Shown here: positions 5,880 to 14,609 of the stretch, one piece after another
Position numbering within the stretch: position 1 is the stretch's first letter
Layout of the letters: each line of letters opens with the position of its first letter
Assembly (NCBI GenBank): GCA_036702975.1
Contig: DATNPX010000055.1
Coordinates: forward strand, 1 to 29,500
DNA: 29,500 bases
Direction: 5' to 3'
From: DATNPX01 sp036702975
GTDB taxonomy: Bacteria; Cyanobacteriota; Vampirovibrionia; Obscuribacterales; Obscuribacteraceae
Made by a program: the position numbers and the translations under genes
Notes under the pieces: model-generated
The model's input: only the letters and a program-made list of their open reading frames with translations
What the model was told of the DNA's origin: nothing
Database searches by the model: none

Positions 5880-6489
5880 TTCAGTGCGAGATTCTAAATG
5901 GACGATGATATGTGGCATTTTTGCTTTTTTCGCCTTCCTGAAGAAGTTAGGTAGCCGCCGCAACACTTCCGGGCTTTTATGGCCTTGTTTCCGGCTTATC
6001 GAAGCAGTGTTATAAGCTGCTTGGTGTTGGGCTGAGGACTGCTTTCGCTCCTTATTCAGGCTGCCTAAGAAAGTAAGGAAGAACCGCTACCGCAAGAAAT
6101 ACTAATCAATTCGTTCTGGTTGTTGGGAGCCGCTGCGCGGCAGTATGAGAGATTGCGCTTTTTAGCGCTCCTTTTCAACCCTCTGGTTTTCGGTGCCATA
6201 CTTGGAAATTGTGCTGACATTTTTGGCTGCGAAAGCAGCGCGCGGAAGAGGCACTGACGCGCAAATGTCTGGCTGCTTTCGGAGCGTAAGCGGAGCCGCA
6301 CCGACGGTCCGACCGAAGGGAGGGTGGCTTCACCGTTCGGTAAGGCAAGATACAGTGGGGACGGTTGCCCCACTTAAAAGCCCACCAAACGGACGCTTTG
6401 CGCCTTGGTGGGCTGGGGTAAATCCGGTGTCGGACCTTGGTCGATTTTGCTATTCTATATGTAGACGAGTTTAACGGCTGGGTGAGAAT
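5880..6489. other. 610-bp non-coding, hairpin-rich region upstream of the mobilization operon
   Basis: No convincing gene is present. Several short perfect stem-loops are visible: GCGCT-TTTT-AGCGC at 6155-6168 followed by CTCCTTTT (a possible weak terminator), GCTGC-GAAA-GCAGC at 6226-6239 (a GNRA loop), and the two larger hairpins described under the oriT candidate. The concentration of structure immediately before relaxosome genes is typical of an oriT region. Confidence 0.55.
6306..6436. other. Candidate oriT: nested and adjacent inverted repeats
   Basis: Three inverted repeats lie just upstream of the relaxosome genes. AGTGGGG (6354-6360) pairs with CCCCACT (6368-6374). AGCCCACCAA (6379-6388) pairs perfectly with TTGGTGGGCT (6405-6414), and its loop holds a further near-complete stem closed by TTT. 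GGTCCGAC (6306-6313) pairs with GTCGGACC (6429-6436), bracketing both. Relaxases of the HUH class nick beside such repeats. I do not recognise a known nic sequence, so this is inferred from structure and position. Confidence 0.5.
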
Positions 6490-6930
6490 ATGGCAACTAA
6501 GAAGCAGTACCAGGAGACGAGCATCGGTCTGAACGAAAAGGACCGCGGGCGCCTCGCTGAATTATCGCGATTACAGGGACGTACAAAGACCGAAGTTGCC
6601 CGTGAAGCTATCCGCTGGTACATGGACAACCACGAGCAGATTAAAAACCAATCCAGGGACTCAGAGATAGCTCAGGCAATACGCTACGCCACTGACCAGA
6701 TTGTCAAGGCGATCAATAGCGGTGTCGAAAGAATATGCCGGATGCTTGCCAGGCAAGGGGGGCAGATTGGAGCCTTATACGAATTTACGTATATGTGTCT
6801 GCCGGAGGACCCGGACGCCATAGCAGTGTTTGAGGCTGCCAACAATAAAGCGAAGCAGAAGCAGCGAGTGCATGTTTCGCGGGATGAGGCTGAAATTGCC
6901 GAGTCCATGAAGAAGGTAATAGCGAAGTGA
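6490..6930 (+). CDS. Ribbon-helix-helix relaxosome accessory protein (MobC/TraJ-like)
   Basis: 146 aa, ATG after a GGGTGAG purine run. Residues about 7-50 fit a ribbon-helix-helix fold: beta strand Y-Q-E-T-S-I-G-L, helix K-D-R-G-R-L-A-E-L-S-R-L, turn Q-G-R-T-K-T, helix E-V-A-R-E-A-I-R-W-Y. The rest is helical (residues about 55-95 and 110-146), as in MobC-type proteins that bind oriT and help the relaxase. The stop overlaps the relaxase start (GTGA at 6927-6930), so the two are translationally coupled. The hairpin-rich region directly upstream is the expected binding target. Confidence 0.75.
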   Translation: MATKKQYQETSIGLNEKDRGRLAELSRLQGRTKTEVAREAIRWYMDNHEQIKNQSRDSEIAQAIRYATDQIVKAINSGVERICRMLARQGGQIGALYEFTYMCLPEDPDAIAVFEAANNKAKQKQRVHVSRDEAEIAESMKKVIAK

Positions 6931-8525
6931 TAGTCATAAAGCACAGCTACATTTCGGCCAGGGATCGGCAAAGCCGGGTAGGCGGCAGACCGTCCAAATC
7001 GGCTGCGGTGGGCAGAGCCTTAGCCCATGTGAAATATATCCAGCACCGCCCAGGGGAGGACCGGGGCGAAGGCGGGCGGGAATTTTTTGGTGAAAGTGAC
7101 GATGACTTGAGCGGAAAACGCTTGCGAAAAGCCGTGAGGGAGATGAGGGACAGCAAAGTTGTTGTCCACAAACTGACACTTGCTCCAGAGATAAACCCGG
7201 ACGACAAGAAAGCCTTCACGAGAGAAGTGATGCAAAAGCTTGCCGAGGAAAAGGGCTTAGATCTGCAATGGGTGGGGGTTGAGCATAACAATACCAACCA
7301 CCATCACATCCATGTGGTTGTCCTTGGGAAGGACAAAAACGGCAAGGATGTGCGGATTGACAAAAAAGACTATGACAAAATCAAGGACTATGGTGATCGA
7401 GTTTTAGAACGGATGCACCCGCTAGAGTTTGAGCGGGCGCGGGTTGAGCGTGAGAAAAAAGAACGCGACAGAATTGAAGCTCGCAAGAAGGAGCGCGAAG
7501 TGGAGCGCCAGGAGCGCATTAGGGATGGACTGGAGCTGCCCTGGATGCACCAAAAAATTATTCGAGAGCAACTAGAGCCTTACAAGAAGTGGAAAGAGAA
7601 GCAAGAACAAAAGGAGCATAGGAAGGCTGGTAAAGACAAAACCTCGGAACTGGAGCCAGAAAAGCCATATTTTCAAGACACTATTCAGGCAGCAGGAAAA
7701 GAGTGGAGCAAGCAGAATACGCTTGCCGAGCTGCAAGAGCTGAACCAATATCTTTGGGATAACTATGACGAACGAATAGACAAGCCCGAATACAAAAAGC
7801 TAGTTGCCTGGATGAAGGATAAAGAGCGTCTAGGGGAGCGCGAGCCCGCTCAAGCGGATGAAAAGGAAAAGGAGCAAGACAATCTCCAAGAGCCAGGAAA
7901 GCAGAAAGATCATTTTGAATACAAAGGCAAGAGATACAGCAAAGGCAGCCCCTATGAGAAATTGACCGAGCTTGCCAAAACCCTACGGGACAAGAAAGCC
8001 GAGCGTTTGCCGGTCGATGACTATCAGTTGTTGCGGGGCTGGATAGAAAACACAGACCGGGCAAGGTGGTCCGGTGTCCTTGAAAGGCAACTAGAGGCGA
8101 CTCACAAGAAGTTTGAACGCAGCAAGACCATGGAAGACCTCAAATCCGCCGAGGGCGGCAGAGTCATAGAACCAGAGATGTCGAAGATCATGGGCAATCC
8201 ATTTGTGAAGTTGCTCATGCTCGAGGGCCAGATAGCAGCAGAAATATTGCGGTCAATCCCACTCGATGACCGCAACCGTGACCGATTGAAAGAGGGACGT
8301 GAAGAATTAGAGTCGATAAAACGTGACAAGCTCGAACAACACAATAAGCCTGGCCGCTCAGAAGAGCAAAAAGTGAACGACCGCGAGACAATAGAAAAAA
8401 TAGACAAATCGCTTGACGCAAACCAGGAAGCCCGAGACGAAGAAAAAGACAAGAAAAAACGCAAGAAATGGGACCGGGATAACGAGGAACCTTGGGATAG
8501 ATACGACCCGTGGGGGCGCTACTAA
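6927..8525 (+). CDS. HUH-type relaxase/mobilization nuclease
   Basis: 532 aa with a GTG start in a 4-nt overlap with the accessory gene. The N-terminal 150 residues are the nuclease: strand V-V-V-H-K-L-T-L-A-P (78-87), then the metal-binding motif with His120 followed by N-N-T-N-H and His127-Ile-His129 in H-H-I-H-V-V-V. This is the three-histidine motif of relaxases related to VirD2/TraI. Tyr8 or Tyr37 is the likely attacking tyrosine; I cannot decide which. The remaining 380 residues are extremely charged (Lys/Glu/Arg) and probably coiled coil, ending in D-R-Y-D-P-W-G-R-Y. No primase or helicase domain is seen. Predicted to nick oriT and pilot the DNA strand to the coupling protein encoded immediately downstream. 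Confidence 0.85.
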   Translation: MIVIKHSYISARDRQSRVGGRPSKSAAVGRALAHVKYIQHRPGEDRGEGGREFFGESDDDLSGKRLRKAVREMRDSKVVVHKLTLAPEINPDDKKAFTREVMQKLAEEKGLDLQWVGVEHNNTNHHHIHVVVLGKDKNGKDVRIDKKDYDKIKDYGDRVLERMHPLEFERARVEREKKERDRIEARKKEREVERQERIRDGLELPWMHQKIIREQLEPYKKWKEKQEQKEHRKAGKDKTSELEPEKPYFQDTIQAAGKEWSKQNTLAELQELNQYLWDNYDERIDKPEYKKLVAWMKDKERLGEREPAQADEKEKEQDNLQEPGKQKDHFEYKGKRYSKGSPYEKLTELAKTLRDKKAERLPVDDYQLLRGWIENTDRARWSGVLERQLEATHKKFERSKTMEDLKSAEGGRVIEPEMSKIMGNPFVKLLMLEGQIAAEILRSIPLDDRNRDRLKEGREELESIKRDKLEQHNKPGRSEEQKVNDRETIEKIDKSLDANQEARDEEKDKKKRKKWDRDNEEPWDRYDPWGRY

Positions 8526-10502
8526 ATGGCTGTCCAAATCAGCGACACCGGCATAGTAAACACAAACGCCAAGGATTTCCCGATCCTTGCAGTTAACGTC
8601 CTGGACCGTCTTGGCTATCAGGTAAACCGAGCCAGCAAGCAGCTCGATCAAATTCTTGCGACTGAGCGTCTGGATGAACAAATCGGTCAGGACTGGTGGC
8701 GTCATGAGTATCGCGTCGTTTTAAGATGGCGGGTGGCAAATTCGGGCGGCATGTTCGTTTCAGTGGACCTGGAGGAGCGCAAGGGCGGAGCCAGTGAGGT
8801 CGAATGCCAGAAGCGCTGCGACCGCATCTTTCTGGAATTGCAGCGAGATGCCGAAAGAGCGCAACATGCAAAAGCATTCAAAGAACCAAGCACGGTGCAC
8901 GGCGCCGCTAGGTGGGGCACTGAAGAAGAGCTGAAAAGTAATGGTTATTTCCAGAACAACCCGGACCCCAAAAGACTCATCATTGGCAGGACTGCCGACA
9001 AGAAGTACATACAAGTGCCTGAGTTTTGGACACACGCGCACGCCATTGTGTGTGGACGTACAGGTGTAGGAAAATCGCGTGGCTTCTTCATTCCGCAGCT
9101 TGTAGAACGGATTGGCACAAGCATGATAGTTACCGAGGCAACTCCGGGATACGAGGCGGGTGAGCTGTACAAGCTGACTTCGGGCTGGCGGAAGATGGCC
9201 GGCCATGAAATCTATTGCTTCAATCCGTCGGACATGACTTCACACAGAATCAATCCCATTGATCGCGTAAGGCATGCGCCGGAGGAAGAGAAAGCCAACC
9301 TGGCCGAGAAGTTAGCCGATCTGGTGATCATGAACGGCGAGGCCGGTGAAAGTCGCGGCGACCAAACCTGGAACAGGTCGGAGAAGCTCTTACTAATTCC
9401 GCTTATATTGCATGCGGCTGCAAGTGAGCCACAGCATGGGCATTTCGGCTCTTTGAGATGGCTGCTATTACAAGGGCCAGATCGTCTGGCAAAAATTCTC
9501 TATAACAGTCCATCGGATGTAGCGCAAATGGAATTCGAAGGCTGGATGCGCCTTTCCGGGGAGACCAATTTCAAATATGGTGTTTTCTCCGGACTGATAA
9601 CCAAGTTAAACCCATGGATGACCGATCAAATGGTGACGTTGACCGAGACCACAGATATAGACCTGGACGCGCTTAAAAAGCAGCTCTTCACATTCTATCT
9701 GGCAGTGCCGAGCCGATCACGAGACAGCAAACTTATCGGATCTCTTATGGTCAACTTCCTTCTAGATCACGTTTTGGAAATACGCGAAGAGATGAAACAC
9801 CCGCTTACCATGCTGCTTGACGAGTTTACTAATTTTGGCAAGATCTCTGGAATAGGCGACACGCTATCGATTATTCGAAAGAACAAAATTGGCTTGATTC
9901 TCGGTTTTCAAAACTATTACCAGCTTGAGCAGGTCTATAGCAGGCGCGAAGCGCAAATCATTATCGACATGCCAGCAACTCAAGTTTATTTCAAACAGAA
10001 GACGTTCCAAGAAGCACGCGATCTAAGTGAAGCCATCGGTCGCACTACCGTCGAAGAGGCAACGGTGAGTGATAGCGGGCGGGTGCAAGAGTTTGTCCAG
10101 GGGCGGCATTTGATTACTGCAGACGAACTGATTAGCCTGACCAAAGAAGTGATAGTTTTCACTGCCGAAACGAAGCCGCTTAAGCTTGCGCTGACAGACC
10201 CCATGGCTTACGAGCAGGCACTGACGTATGACCCGCCTATTCGTGAAAAACATCCAGTAAGTGAATATGTACGCAAACGCGGGCGCAGTGCACAACAGCA
10301 GGCCGAAAGCAAAGAAGCAAATCAAAATTGGCATCCCAAGCGCAAGGAGCCGCCAAAGGCAAACAAGAAAAATCAACAGCAATCGACAAAAGGCAACGAA
10401 CGTTTTGACAGGGGACGTGGGCCGAAAGCTGAAAAGGAAACCAAAGAGACCGAACGCAGACCGTTTAAAAAACCGGAAGATTCCCCTGATTCCTACCTCT
10501 AG
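8526..10502 (+). CDS. VirD4/TraG-type coupling ATPase lacking N-terminal TM segments
   Basis: 658 aa; the ATG directly abuts the relaxase stop codon. Walker A is G-R-T-G-V-G-K-S (177-184). Walker B is M-L-L-D-E-F (Asp432-Glu433), followed by the TraG-family sequence N-F-G-K-I and a Q-N-Y-Y-Q-L-E-Q-V-Y segment. The last 110 residues are Lys/Arg/Gln-rich and disordered. Coupling proteins normally begin with two TM helices. This one instead starts with about 110 soluble, alpha/beta-looking residues and shows no TM segment. The next gene encodes a membrane protein that could anchor it, as TraI does for TM-less TraJ of plasmid pIP501. It would recruit the relaxase-DNA complex to a type IV secretion channel, which is not encoded in this window. 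Confidence 0.85.
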   Translation: MAVQISDTGIVNTNAKDFPILAVNVLDRLGYQVNRASKQLDQILATERLDEQIGQDWWRHEYRVVLRWRVANSGGMFVSVDLEERKGGASEVECQKRCDRIFLELQRDAERAQHAKAFKEPSTVHGAARWGTEEELKSNGYFQNNPDPKRLIIGRTADKKYIQVPEFWTHAHAIVCGRTGVGKSRGFFIPQLVERIGTSMIVTEATPGYEAGELYKLTSGWRKMAGHEIYCFNPSDMTSHRINPIDRVRHAPEEEKANLAEKLADLVIMNGEAGESRGDQTWNRSEKLLLIPLILHAAASEPQHGHFGSLRWLLLQGPDRLAKILYNSPSDVAQMEFEGWMRLSGETNFKYGVFSGLITKLNPWMTDQMVTLTETTDIDLDALKKQLFTFYLAVPSRSRDSKLIGSLMVNFLLDHVLEIREEMKHPLTMLLDEFTNFGKISGIGDTLSIIRKNKIGLILGFQNYYQLEQVYSRREAQIIIDMPATQVYFKQKTFQEARDLSEAIGRTTVEEATVSDSGRVQEFVQGRHLITADELISLTKEVIVFTAETKPLKLALTDPMAYEQALTYDPPIREKHPVSEYVRKRGRSAQQQAESKEANQNWHPKRKEPPKANKKNQQQSTKGNERFDRGRGPKAEKETKETERRPFKKPEDSPDSYL

Positions 10503-10540
10503 GAATAGGATCAAGACATGAGACAAAAGGCTGGAGCGAA

Positions 10541-11218
10541 ATGATAGGCGGAATAATAGCAGCAATAGTAGCCTTTTTCCTTGTCGGGGCAGTAACCGGC
10601 GAGATCGTTTTGCACACACCTAGAAGCGGGGCAATGGAAGGGCTGGTAGCCGCAGTCTGGGCAGCTTGGCCGTTTTTTCATACAGGAGGCGTCATGCGAT
10701 ATAACTTTTTGCACCCGGTGCCAAGACGCTACAAAGTGCCTCTAAAACAGGCTTTTGCGAAGGTCCGCCAAATAATCAGCGAAAAATCATACAACTTTGG
10801 TGACAAGTGGCACGTCTCGACTGCCGACACGCAGCAGCGCCGGATCACTGCCACGCTGCGCTTTACCGAGGAAGAGTCAAGGGGTTTTGAAGGCACAAAC
10901 ATTGCGAACATCCAGCACCGGACGCAGCGAGTACAACGGTTGTTAGAACTCGATGTCCAGATGAAGGAAGAGCCAAATGATGTAACAGTAGTGCAATTCG
11001 ACTTCCGACCAAGGGTCGAAGGAGTCAATTTTAGCGCGTGCGATTCTATTATTTCCGGCATTGTCAGTGACACGGAAGCGGTTTTGGGACCAGGCGCTGA
11101 CGCGGGTAACCCGGCAGATACAAGACTGCCAGCGCCACCCTGGTGGCTTATAGGAGTAGGGGTGCTTGGGCTAATGAACCTTTGGGGCGATGTTATGAAG
11201 GCGGTTTTTGGATCATGA
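10541..11218 (+). CDS. Membrane protein, possible anchor for the coupling ATPase
   Basis: 225 aa, ATG preceded by GGAG. It has an N-terminal TM helix (about residues 2-24), a second hydrophobic stretch near 31-50 (G-L-V-A-A-V-W-A-A-W-P-F-F), a soluble domain of about 140 residues, and a C-terminal hydrophobic segment (W-W-L-I-G-V-G-V-L-G-L-M). The soluble part has the same flavour as the N-terminal 110 residues of the coupling ATPase just upstream: strands with L-R-F/L-R-W, then V-x-F-D-F ahead of an acidic helix. This suggests a shared domain, but I could not align it formally. The stop codon overlaps the start of the J-domain gene (ATGA at 11215-11218). Family not recognised. Confidence 0.65.
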   Translation: MIGGIIAAIVAFFLVGAVTGEIVLHTPRSGAMEGLVAAVWAAWPFFHTGGVMRYNFLHPVPRRYKVPLKQAFAKVRQIISEKSYNFGDKWHVSTADTQQRRITATLRFTEEESRGFEGTNIANIQHRTQRVQRLLELDVQMKEEPNDVTVVQFDFRPRVEGVNFSACDSIISGIVSDTEAVLGPGADAGNPADTRLPAPPWWLIGVGVLGLMNLWGDVMKAVFGS

Positions 11219-12324
11219 CTGAAGAAGAAAAACTGCAAAAAGCCTATTTTGTTCTCGGTCTTGAGTCGGGATCACCACTCGACAAAGTAATCAGAAGGCA
11301 CAAGCGTCTGATTATGGTCTGGCATCCTGACCGCTTTCCGACGGACGACGGGAAGAAAGATGCCGAAGAAGAGCTGAAGCAAATCAACAACGCAAAAGAC
11401 GATCTGAAAAATCATTTCGAGAAAGATCACAAGGCAACCGGTTCTTGTGCCTGCAAGTCGTCAACTACTAGCTCTTCTCAAGGCACCACACGCAGTGCGG
11501 AGCGACCAGGCCCAGGACCCGGCAAGCGCAAGACAACGCAAGAAACAAATCGCGAAGATGCAGAAGCCGAGCGCCGAAATCGCGAACGGGAACAGAAGTC
11601 AGCACAAGAAGCCGCTGAAAAAGAGCGTCAGAGGCAAGCTGCCTATGCTGCCACGGAAGAAAAGAAGAGCGCCGAACAGGCTGCCGAACAGCAAAAACGA
11701 CTGCAAGACGAGAAGTTGCGGTGGAAGTTGACTGCATGTATTGCCGTTGCCTGGATTGGCCTTAGCCTGTTTGGCTGGATGGGAACAAGCCTTAAGAGTT
11801 CGTGGCATGACTTTACTTGGAAGTGGGAGCGAGACCATCCACCACAGAGTTCAACGCCACCATCGACTAATACAAACACTGGAAACACTTATGTTCCGCC
11901 ATATGAAGTGGCACCGGGAAGTAACAGCAGCACAAATAGCACAAATAGCAGCCCGTTTGGTCCAGTCGGTCCGCCGCCGACAGAGCAGCCCAACAGCCCG
12001 TATTCAACGCTAGATAGTTTGATCAAAGAACAAAACAATAATGCTCCGGCCCCTCCGACACCAGGCACGACACCGCCGTCTACACTTGGAACGCCTAGCT
12101 TACAGCAGTCATCTCCTTATCTGTTTCCCCAATCTAACTCCAGTTCGTTGCGCGATCGCGCCAATAATTTTCTCAACTCAGGTAGCAGTCCTAGTCTGAG
12201 CAATCCCGCATTCAGTCCGGGTTTAAAGCCAACTATTCCGCCTCTTGGGTCACCATCCGGAACCGGTTCATTTGCCCAGACTATCGAAGAACTCAAAAAG
12301 AAAACAGACCATGAGGCACAGTAG
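11215..12324 (+). CDS. Membrane-anchored J-domain protein
   Basis: 369 aa. The start is in a 4-nt overlap with the upstream gene; a longer frame upstream is rejected. Residues 1-68 are a J domain with the diagnostic His37-Pro38-Asp39 in V-W-H-P-D-R-F and the flanking helices, so it should stimulate an Hsp70 (DnaK). Residues about 75-165 are low complexity and then a highly charged Gln/Glu/Lys coiled coil. A single TM helix follows at about 171-190, then a Pro/Ser/Asn/Thr-rich region of about 150 residues on the far side of the membrane, ending in a short charged helix. There is no Gly/Phe or zinc-finger domain, so it is a class III J-protein. Its place inside a mobilization operon suggests a chaperone role in transfer, perhaps in unfolding or loading the relaxase. 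Confidence 0.8.
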   Translation: MTEEEKLQKAYFVLGLESGSPLDKVIRRHKRLIMVWHPDRFPTDDGKKDAEEELKQINNAKDDLKNHFEKDHKATGSCACKSSTTSSSQGTTRSAERPGPGPGKRKTTQETNREDAEAERRNREREQKSAQEAAEKERQRQAAYAATEEKKSAEQAAEQQKRLQDEKLRWKLTACIAVAWIGLSLFGWMGTSLKSSWHDFTWKWERDHPPQSSTPPSTNTNTGNTYVPPYEVAPGSNSSTNSTNSSPFGPVGPPPTEQPNSPYSTLDSLIKEQNNNAPAPPTPGTTPPSTLGTPSLQQSSPYLFPQSNSSSLRDRANNFLNSGSSPSLSNPAFSPGLKPTIPPLGSPSGTGSFAQTIEELKKKTDHEAQ

Positions 12325-12325
12325 C

Positions 12326-12781
12326 ATGAACACAAGACGACTAAGCACCGGACTTCTACTGGCCGCGACGCTAACATTTCTCATTGTCCATGCGCCTGCC
12401 GTTGGTCAAACGACACAGAGTAATCAAACAAGCACCGATGCCGCGCCCCAGTCAGCTAACAATGAAGTCAATAACTCGCAAAATCCTTACGACGGCATGG
12501 GTGGCGAGGTGCCAGTTCGGAAAGATGCCTGGAATTGGTATTGGACTGAAAATGCGCATATCAACATCGATCCGCAAGACAACGCACATTTCTGGGGTGA
12601 TGATGCAATCAGCAATTTATTCCGAAATATCAGCAACAGCTTTGTCATCCCGTTCTGGAACGCGGCCATGGAATATGACTTTGTTAGAGCTGCCGTACTG
12701 CTCATTTTTTCGGGGATGTTATTGGGCGTTGGCGCATCTATCGTCAATCCGAAGAAACCAGACAACAAGGCTACACAGTGA
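12326..12781 (+). CDS. Exported or anchored protein with C-terminal TM helix
   Basis: 151 aa from ATG 12326, one nucleotide after the J-domain stop. An alternative ATG at 12311 would overlap that gene. A signal peptide is clear: basic M-N-T-R-R, a hydrophobic L-L-L-A-A-T-L-T-F-L-I-V, and A-x-A-V-G-Q near residue 28. A Gln/Thr/Asn-rich linker follows, then a Trp/Asn/Asp-rich domain (residues about 60-115) and a TM helix near 126-146 (V-L-L-I-F-S-G-M-L-L-G-V-G-A). It would be anchored in the inner membrane with the main domain in the periplasm. Same operon as the relaxase; family not recognised. Confidence 0.65.
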   Translation: MNTRRLSTGLLLAATLTFLIVHAPAVGQTTQSNQTSTDAAPQSANNEVNNSQNPYDGMGGEVPVRKDAWNWYWTENAHINIDPQDNAHFWGDDAISNLFRNISNSFVIPFWNAAMEYDFVRAAVLLIFSGMLLGVGASIVNPKKPDNKATQ

Positions 12782-12815
12782 TGCTTGTAAAGGTCCGAAT
12801 GGGCAAAGATCAGGC

Positions 12816-12977
12816 ATGAAGTTCATCAGGCGCTATTACTGGTTCCTTTTGACGGTGGAGCTATTGGCGCTGGCTGCGCAATTTGGTATTGGATTCGCAA
12901 AGGACGAGGCAGGCAGTGCTAAACATCATGCAGGCTTGCTTTTCTTCGGCTCGGCTGTCAAAAAGCAACTAGGATAG
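12816..12977 (+). CDS. 53-aa single-TM membrane protein
   Basis: A short ORF starting MKFIRRYYWF after CAGG. It has one hydrophobic helix (about W-F-L-L-T-V-E-L-L-A-L-A-A-Q-F-G) and a basic end K-K-Q-L-G. It lies 34 nt after the preceding gene and 35 nt before the operon terminator, so it is probably the last gene of the mobilization operon. No family recognised. Confidence 0.5.
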   Translation: MKFIRRYYWFLLTVELLALAAQFGIGFAKDEAGSAKHHAGLLFFGSAVKKQLG

Positions 12978-13012
12978 GGCATATATTGACTAGGTACCAC
13001 GGAATCCTCGCG

Positions 13013-13043
13013 AAGGTCGTTGCTCAGGCAATGGCCTTTGCTT
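13013..13043 (+). terminator. Rho-independent terminator of the mobilization operon
   Basis: AAGGTCGTTGC (13013-13023) pairs along all 11 positions (two G-T pairs) with GCAATGGCCTT (13028-13038) around a TCAG loop. TGCTTTTG follows. It lies 35 nt after the last gene and before the convergent exported-protein gene. Confidence 0.7.
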
Positions 13044-13135
13044 TTGTTGACCTGCTACAACTACTTAGTTACTGAACTTTGGCCGAGTACAGTTAGTTAT
13101 CGCCGCATGCGGCAAAGAAACGTCGATTTCCAAAT

Positions 13136-14557
13136 TTAGTTGGTGAGCATAGACTGAGCAGTCCTCATCTGCTCAAGCTCATCCGTTAGCTGCTGTGACA
13201 ACAGCGCATGACGCTTTTTTCTTGAAGCTTGCTTCACTTCTGCGGTGGCTTCATCACGAATGACTTCTGCGACACCAAAGGCATTCCCAATGCCATAGAC
13301 AATCCCGGCCCGGCCAGTCACAAGAAATCGCTTCCGATTATCACGCGTATACCGATATGCTCCGACAGTCGTACCGATCCCGTTTACCACTTTGGAAAAT
13401 GAGCCGCTGGCATCTACTCCTGAATTGAGGATACTTAGCATGAAATTGCGGACTGCGACCCGTCTCTCATCCGCATTAGCTTTTTCATGTTTGGCGAGAA
13501 TATCAAAAATGACATCAACAGCTTTCTGCCGAATCAAAAATTGATCGTTGACGGTCACTCCTCTATCTTTGAAAAGAACGCGCAGTTCCTGATCGTGCTT
13601 CTTCAAGTCATACAGCTCATCAGAGTGCGCAGCGCCAAGTTCTTTGAAGAGAGCACTGTCGCTATCCCGCCTGTTTGCCATATCAACGACCGTTGCAACT
13701 GCAGGCGTAAGGATGTTTCCGGAGCCAGTTGCAATATCCGTGATACCGCCCACGCCACCATAACTCACACGTTTTACAGGATTGTCCTTGTATTGATGTG
13801 GCAAAATCACACCTGAATAGAGCGAGCCGCCACCGGACACAATGTTGCTAGTACCGACCAAAAGCAAACGCGCAAATCTCTTCGCTTGTCGCCCTTTGCT
13901 TTCATCATAATAGGCGGCAAAATCTTCCAGCCCGGCGACTAGCAAGTCTTTTAAAATATGTTCTTCGACTTCATAGACTTTTCGCTCAGAAGCGTCCTCA
14001 AGATTTCTTGTTGTCACTTGGCGCTGTCCAAGCAGGTCAACTATTTCGCGATGAAGTTGAATGACTCTTTGTGCCTCAGACCGTGCATCTAATCGTTGCT
14101 TGCGTGCCTTGTATTGATCAAAAGCATCGATACCGAACTCTACAAGTGTTCCACCAGCGCTCACGGCATTAGCTGTTACTCTTATGATAGTGGCATTCTC
14201 GAAGAGGTTTGGTGGCGCTTTCTTAGGTTGATTTGCGTAGCGCAACCTGCCGGCGCCAGTCATGAATGCACCGACACTTGTGAGACTGCTATTGGCAAGC
14301 GAGTAAACAAACCATCGGCGATCGCGCCATAACTTCTTTTTTTCACCATAGAGTTTTAACTCAATTCCATGCTGGAAAATCTCCAGTTCTTTACTGAGAA
14401 TCTGATCGCTAAGTTCATTGACAATCTTAACGGAAACGTCTCTATCTGCCGCCACAGCAGGCGTGACAGCTATTACAAACCAAAAAAAGATCAAGGTTCG
14501 ATAGCTAGCTTTCGAATACCGTATTCGATCAGTGATTTCGCCAGCGCGCTCCATCAT
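13136..14557 (-). CDS. Exported protein of unknown function
   Basis: 473 aa. A signal-like segment lies at about residues 20-37 (T-L-I-F-F-W-F-V-I-A-V-T-P-A-V-A-A), with a likely cut after A-V-A-A. The mature part mixes charged helices with at least four Gly/Ser/Ala-rich, weakly hydrophobic stretches (for example S-V-G-A-F-M-T-G-A-G, V-S-A-G-G-T-L-V, N-I-V-S-G-G-G-S-L, A-G-I-V-Y-G-I-G-N-A-F-G). These recur with similar spacing and look like internal repeats of a membrane-interacting or glycine-zipper type. I do not recognise the family. A 13-bp palindrome, ATGATTCAATCAT (14556-14568), overlaps the start and may be a regulatory site. No strong SD. The gene runs toward the mobilization operon terminator. 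Confidence 0.6.
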   Translation of the reverse strand: MMERAGEITDRIRYSKASYRTLIFFWFVIAVTPAVAADRDVSVKIVNELSDQILSKELEIFQHGIELKLYGEKKKLWRDRRWFVYSLANSSLTSVGAFMTGAGRLRYANQPKKAPPNLFENATIIRVTANAVSAGGTLVEFGIDAFDQYKARKQRLDARSEAQRVIQLHREIVDLLGQRQVTTRNLEDASERKVYEVEEHILKDLLVAGLEDFAAYYDESKGRQAKRFARLLLVGTSNIVSGGGSLYSGVILPHQYKDNPVKRVSYGGVGGITDIATGSGNILTPAVATVVDMANRRDSDSALFKELGAAHSDELYDLKKHDQELRVLFKDRGVTVNDQFLIRQKAVDVIFDILAKHEKANADERRVAVRNFMLSILNSGVDASGSFSKVVNGIGTTVGAYRYTRDNRKRFLVTGRAGIVYGIGNAFGVAEVIRDEATAEVKQASRKKRHALLSQQLTDELEQMRTAQSMLTN

Positions 14558-14609
14558 GATTCAATCATCATGTTTTTCTGAGCCGCGATCACGGTTTTGT
14601 TCGTGTTCA

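Noticed and set aside
11143..11214. Longer start for the J-domain protein
   Set aside because: These codons lie inside the upstream gene. The ATGA overlap at 11215 puts the start exactly at the J domain.
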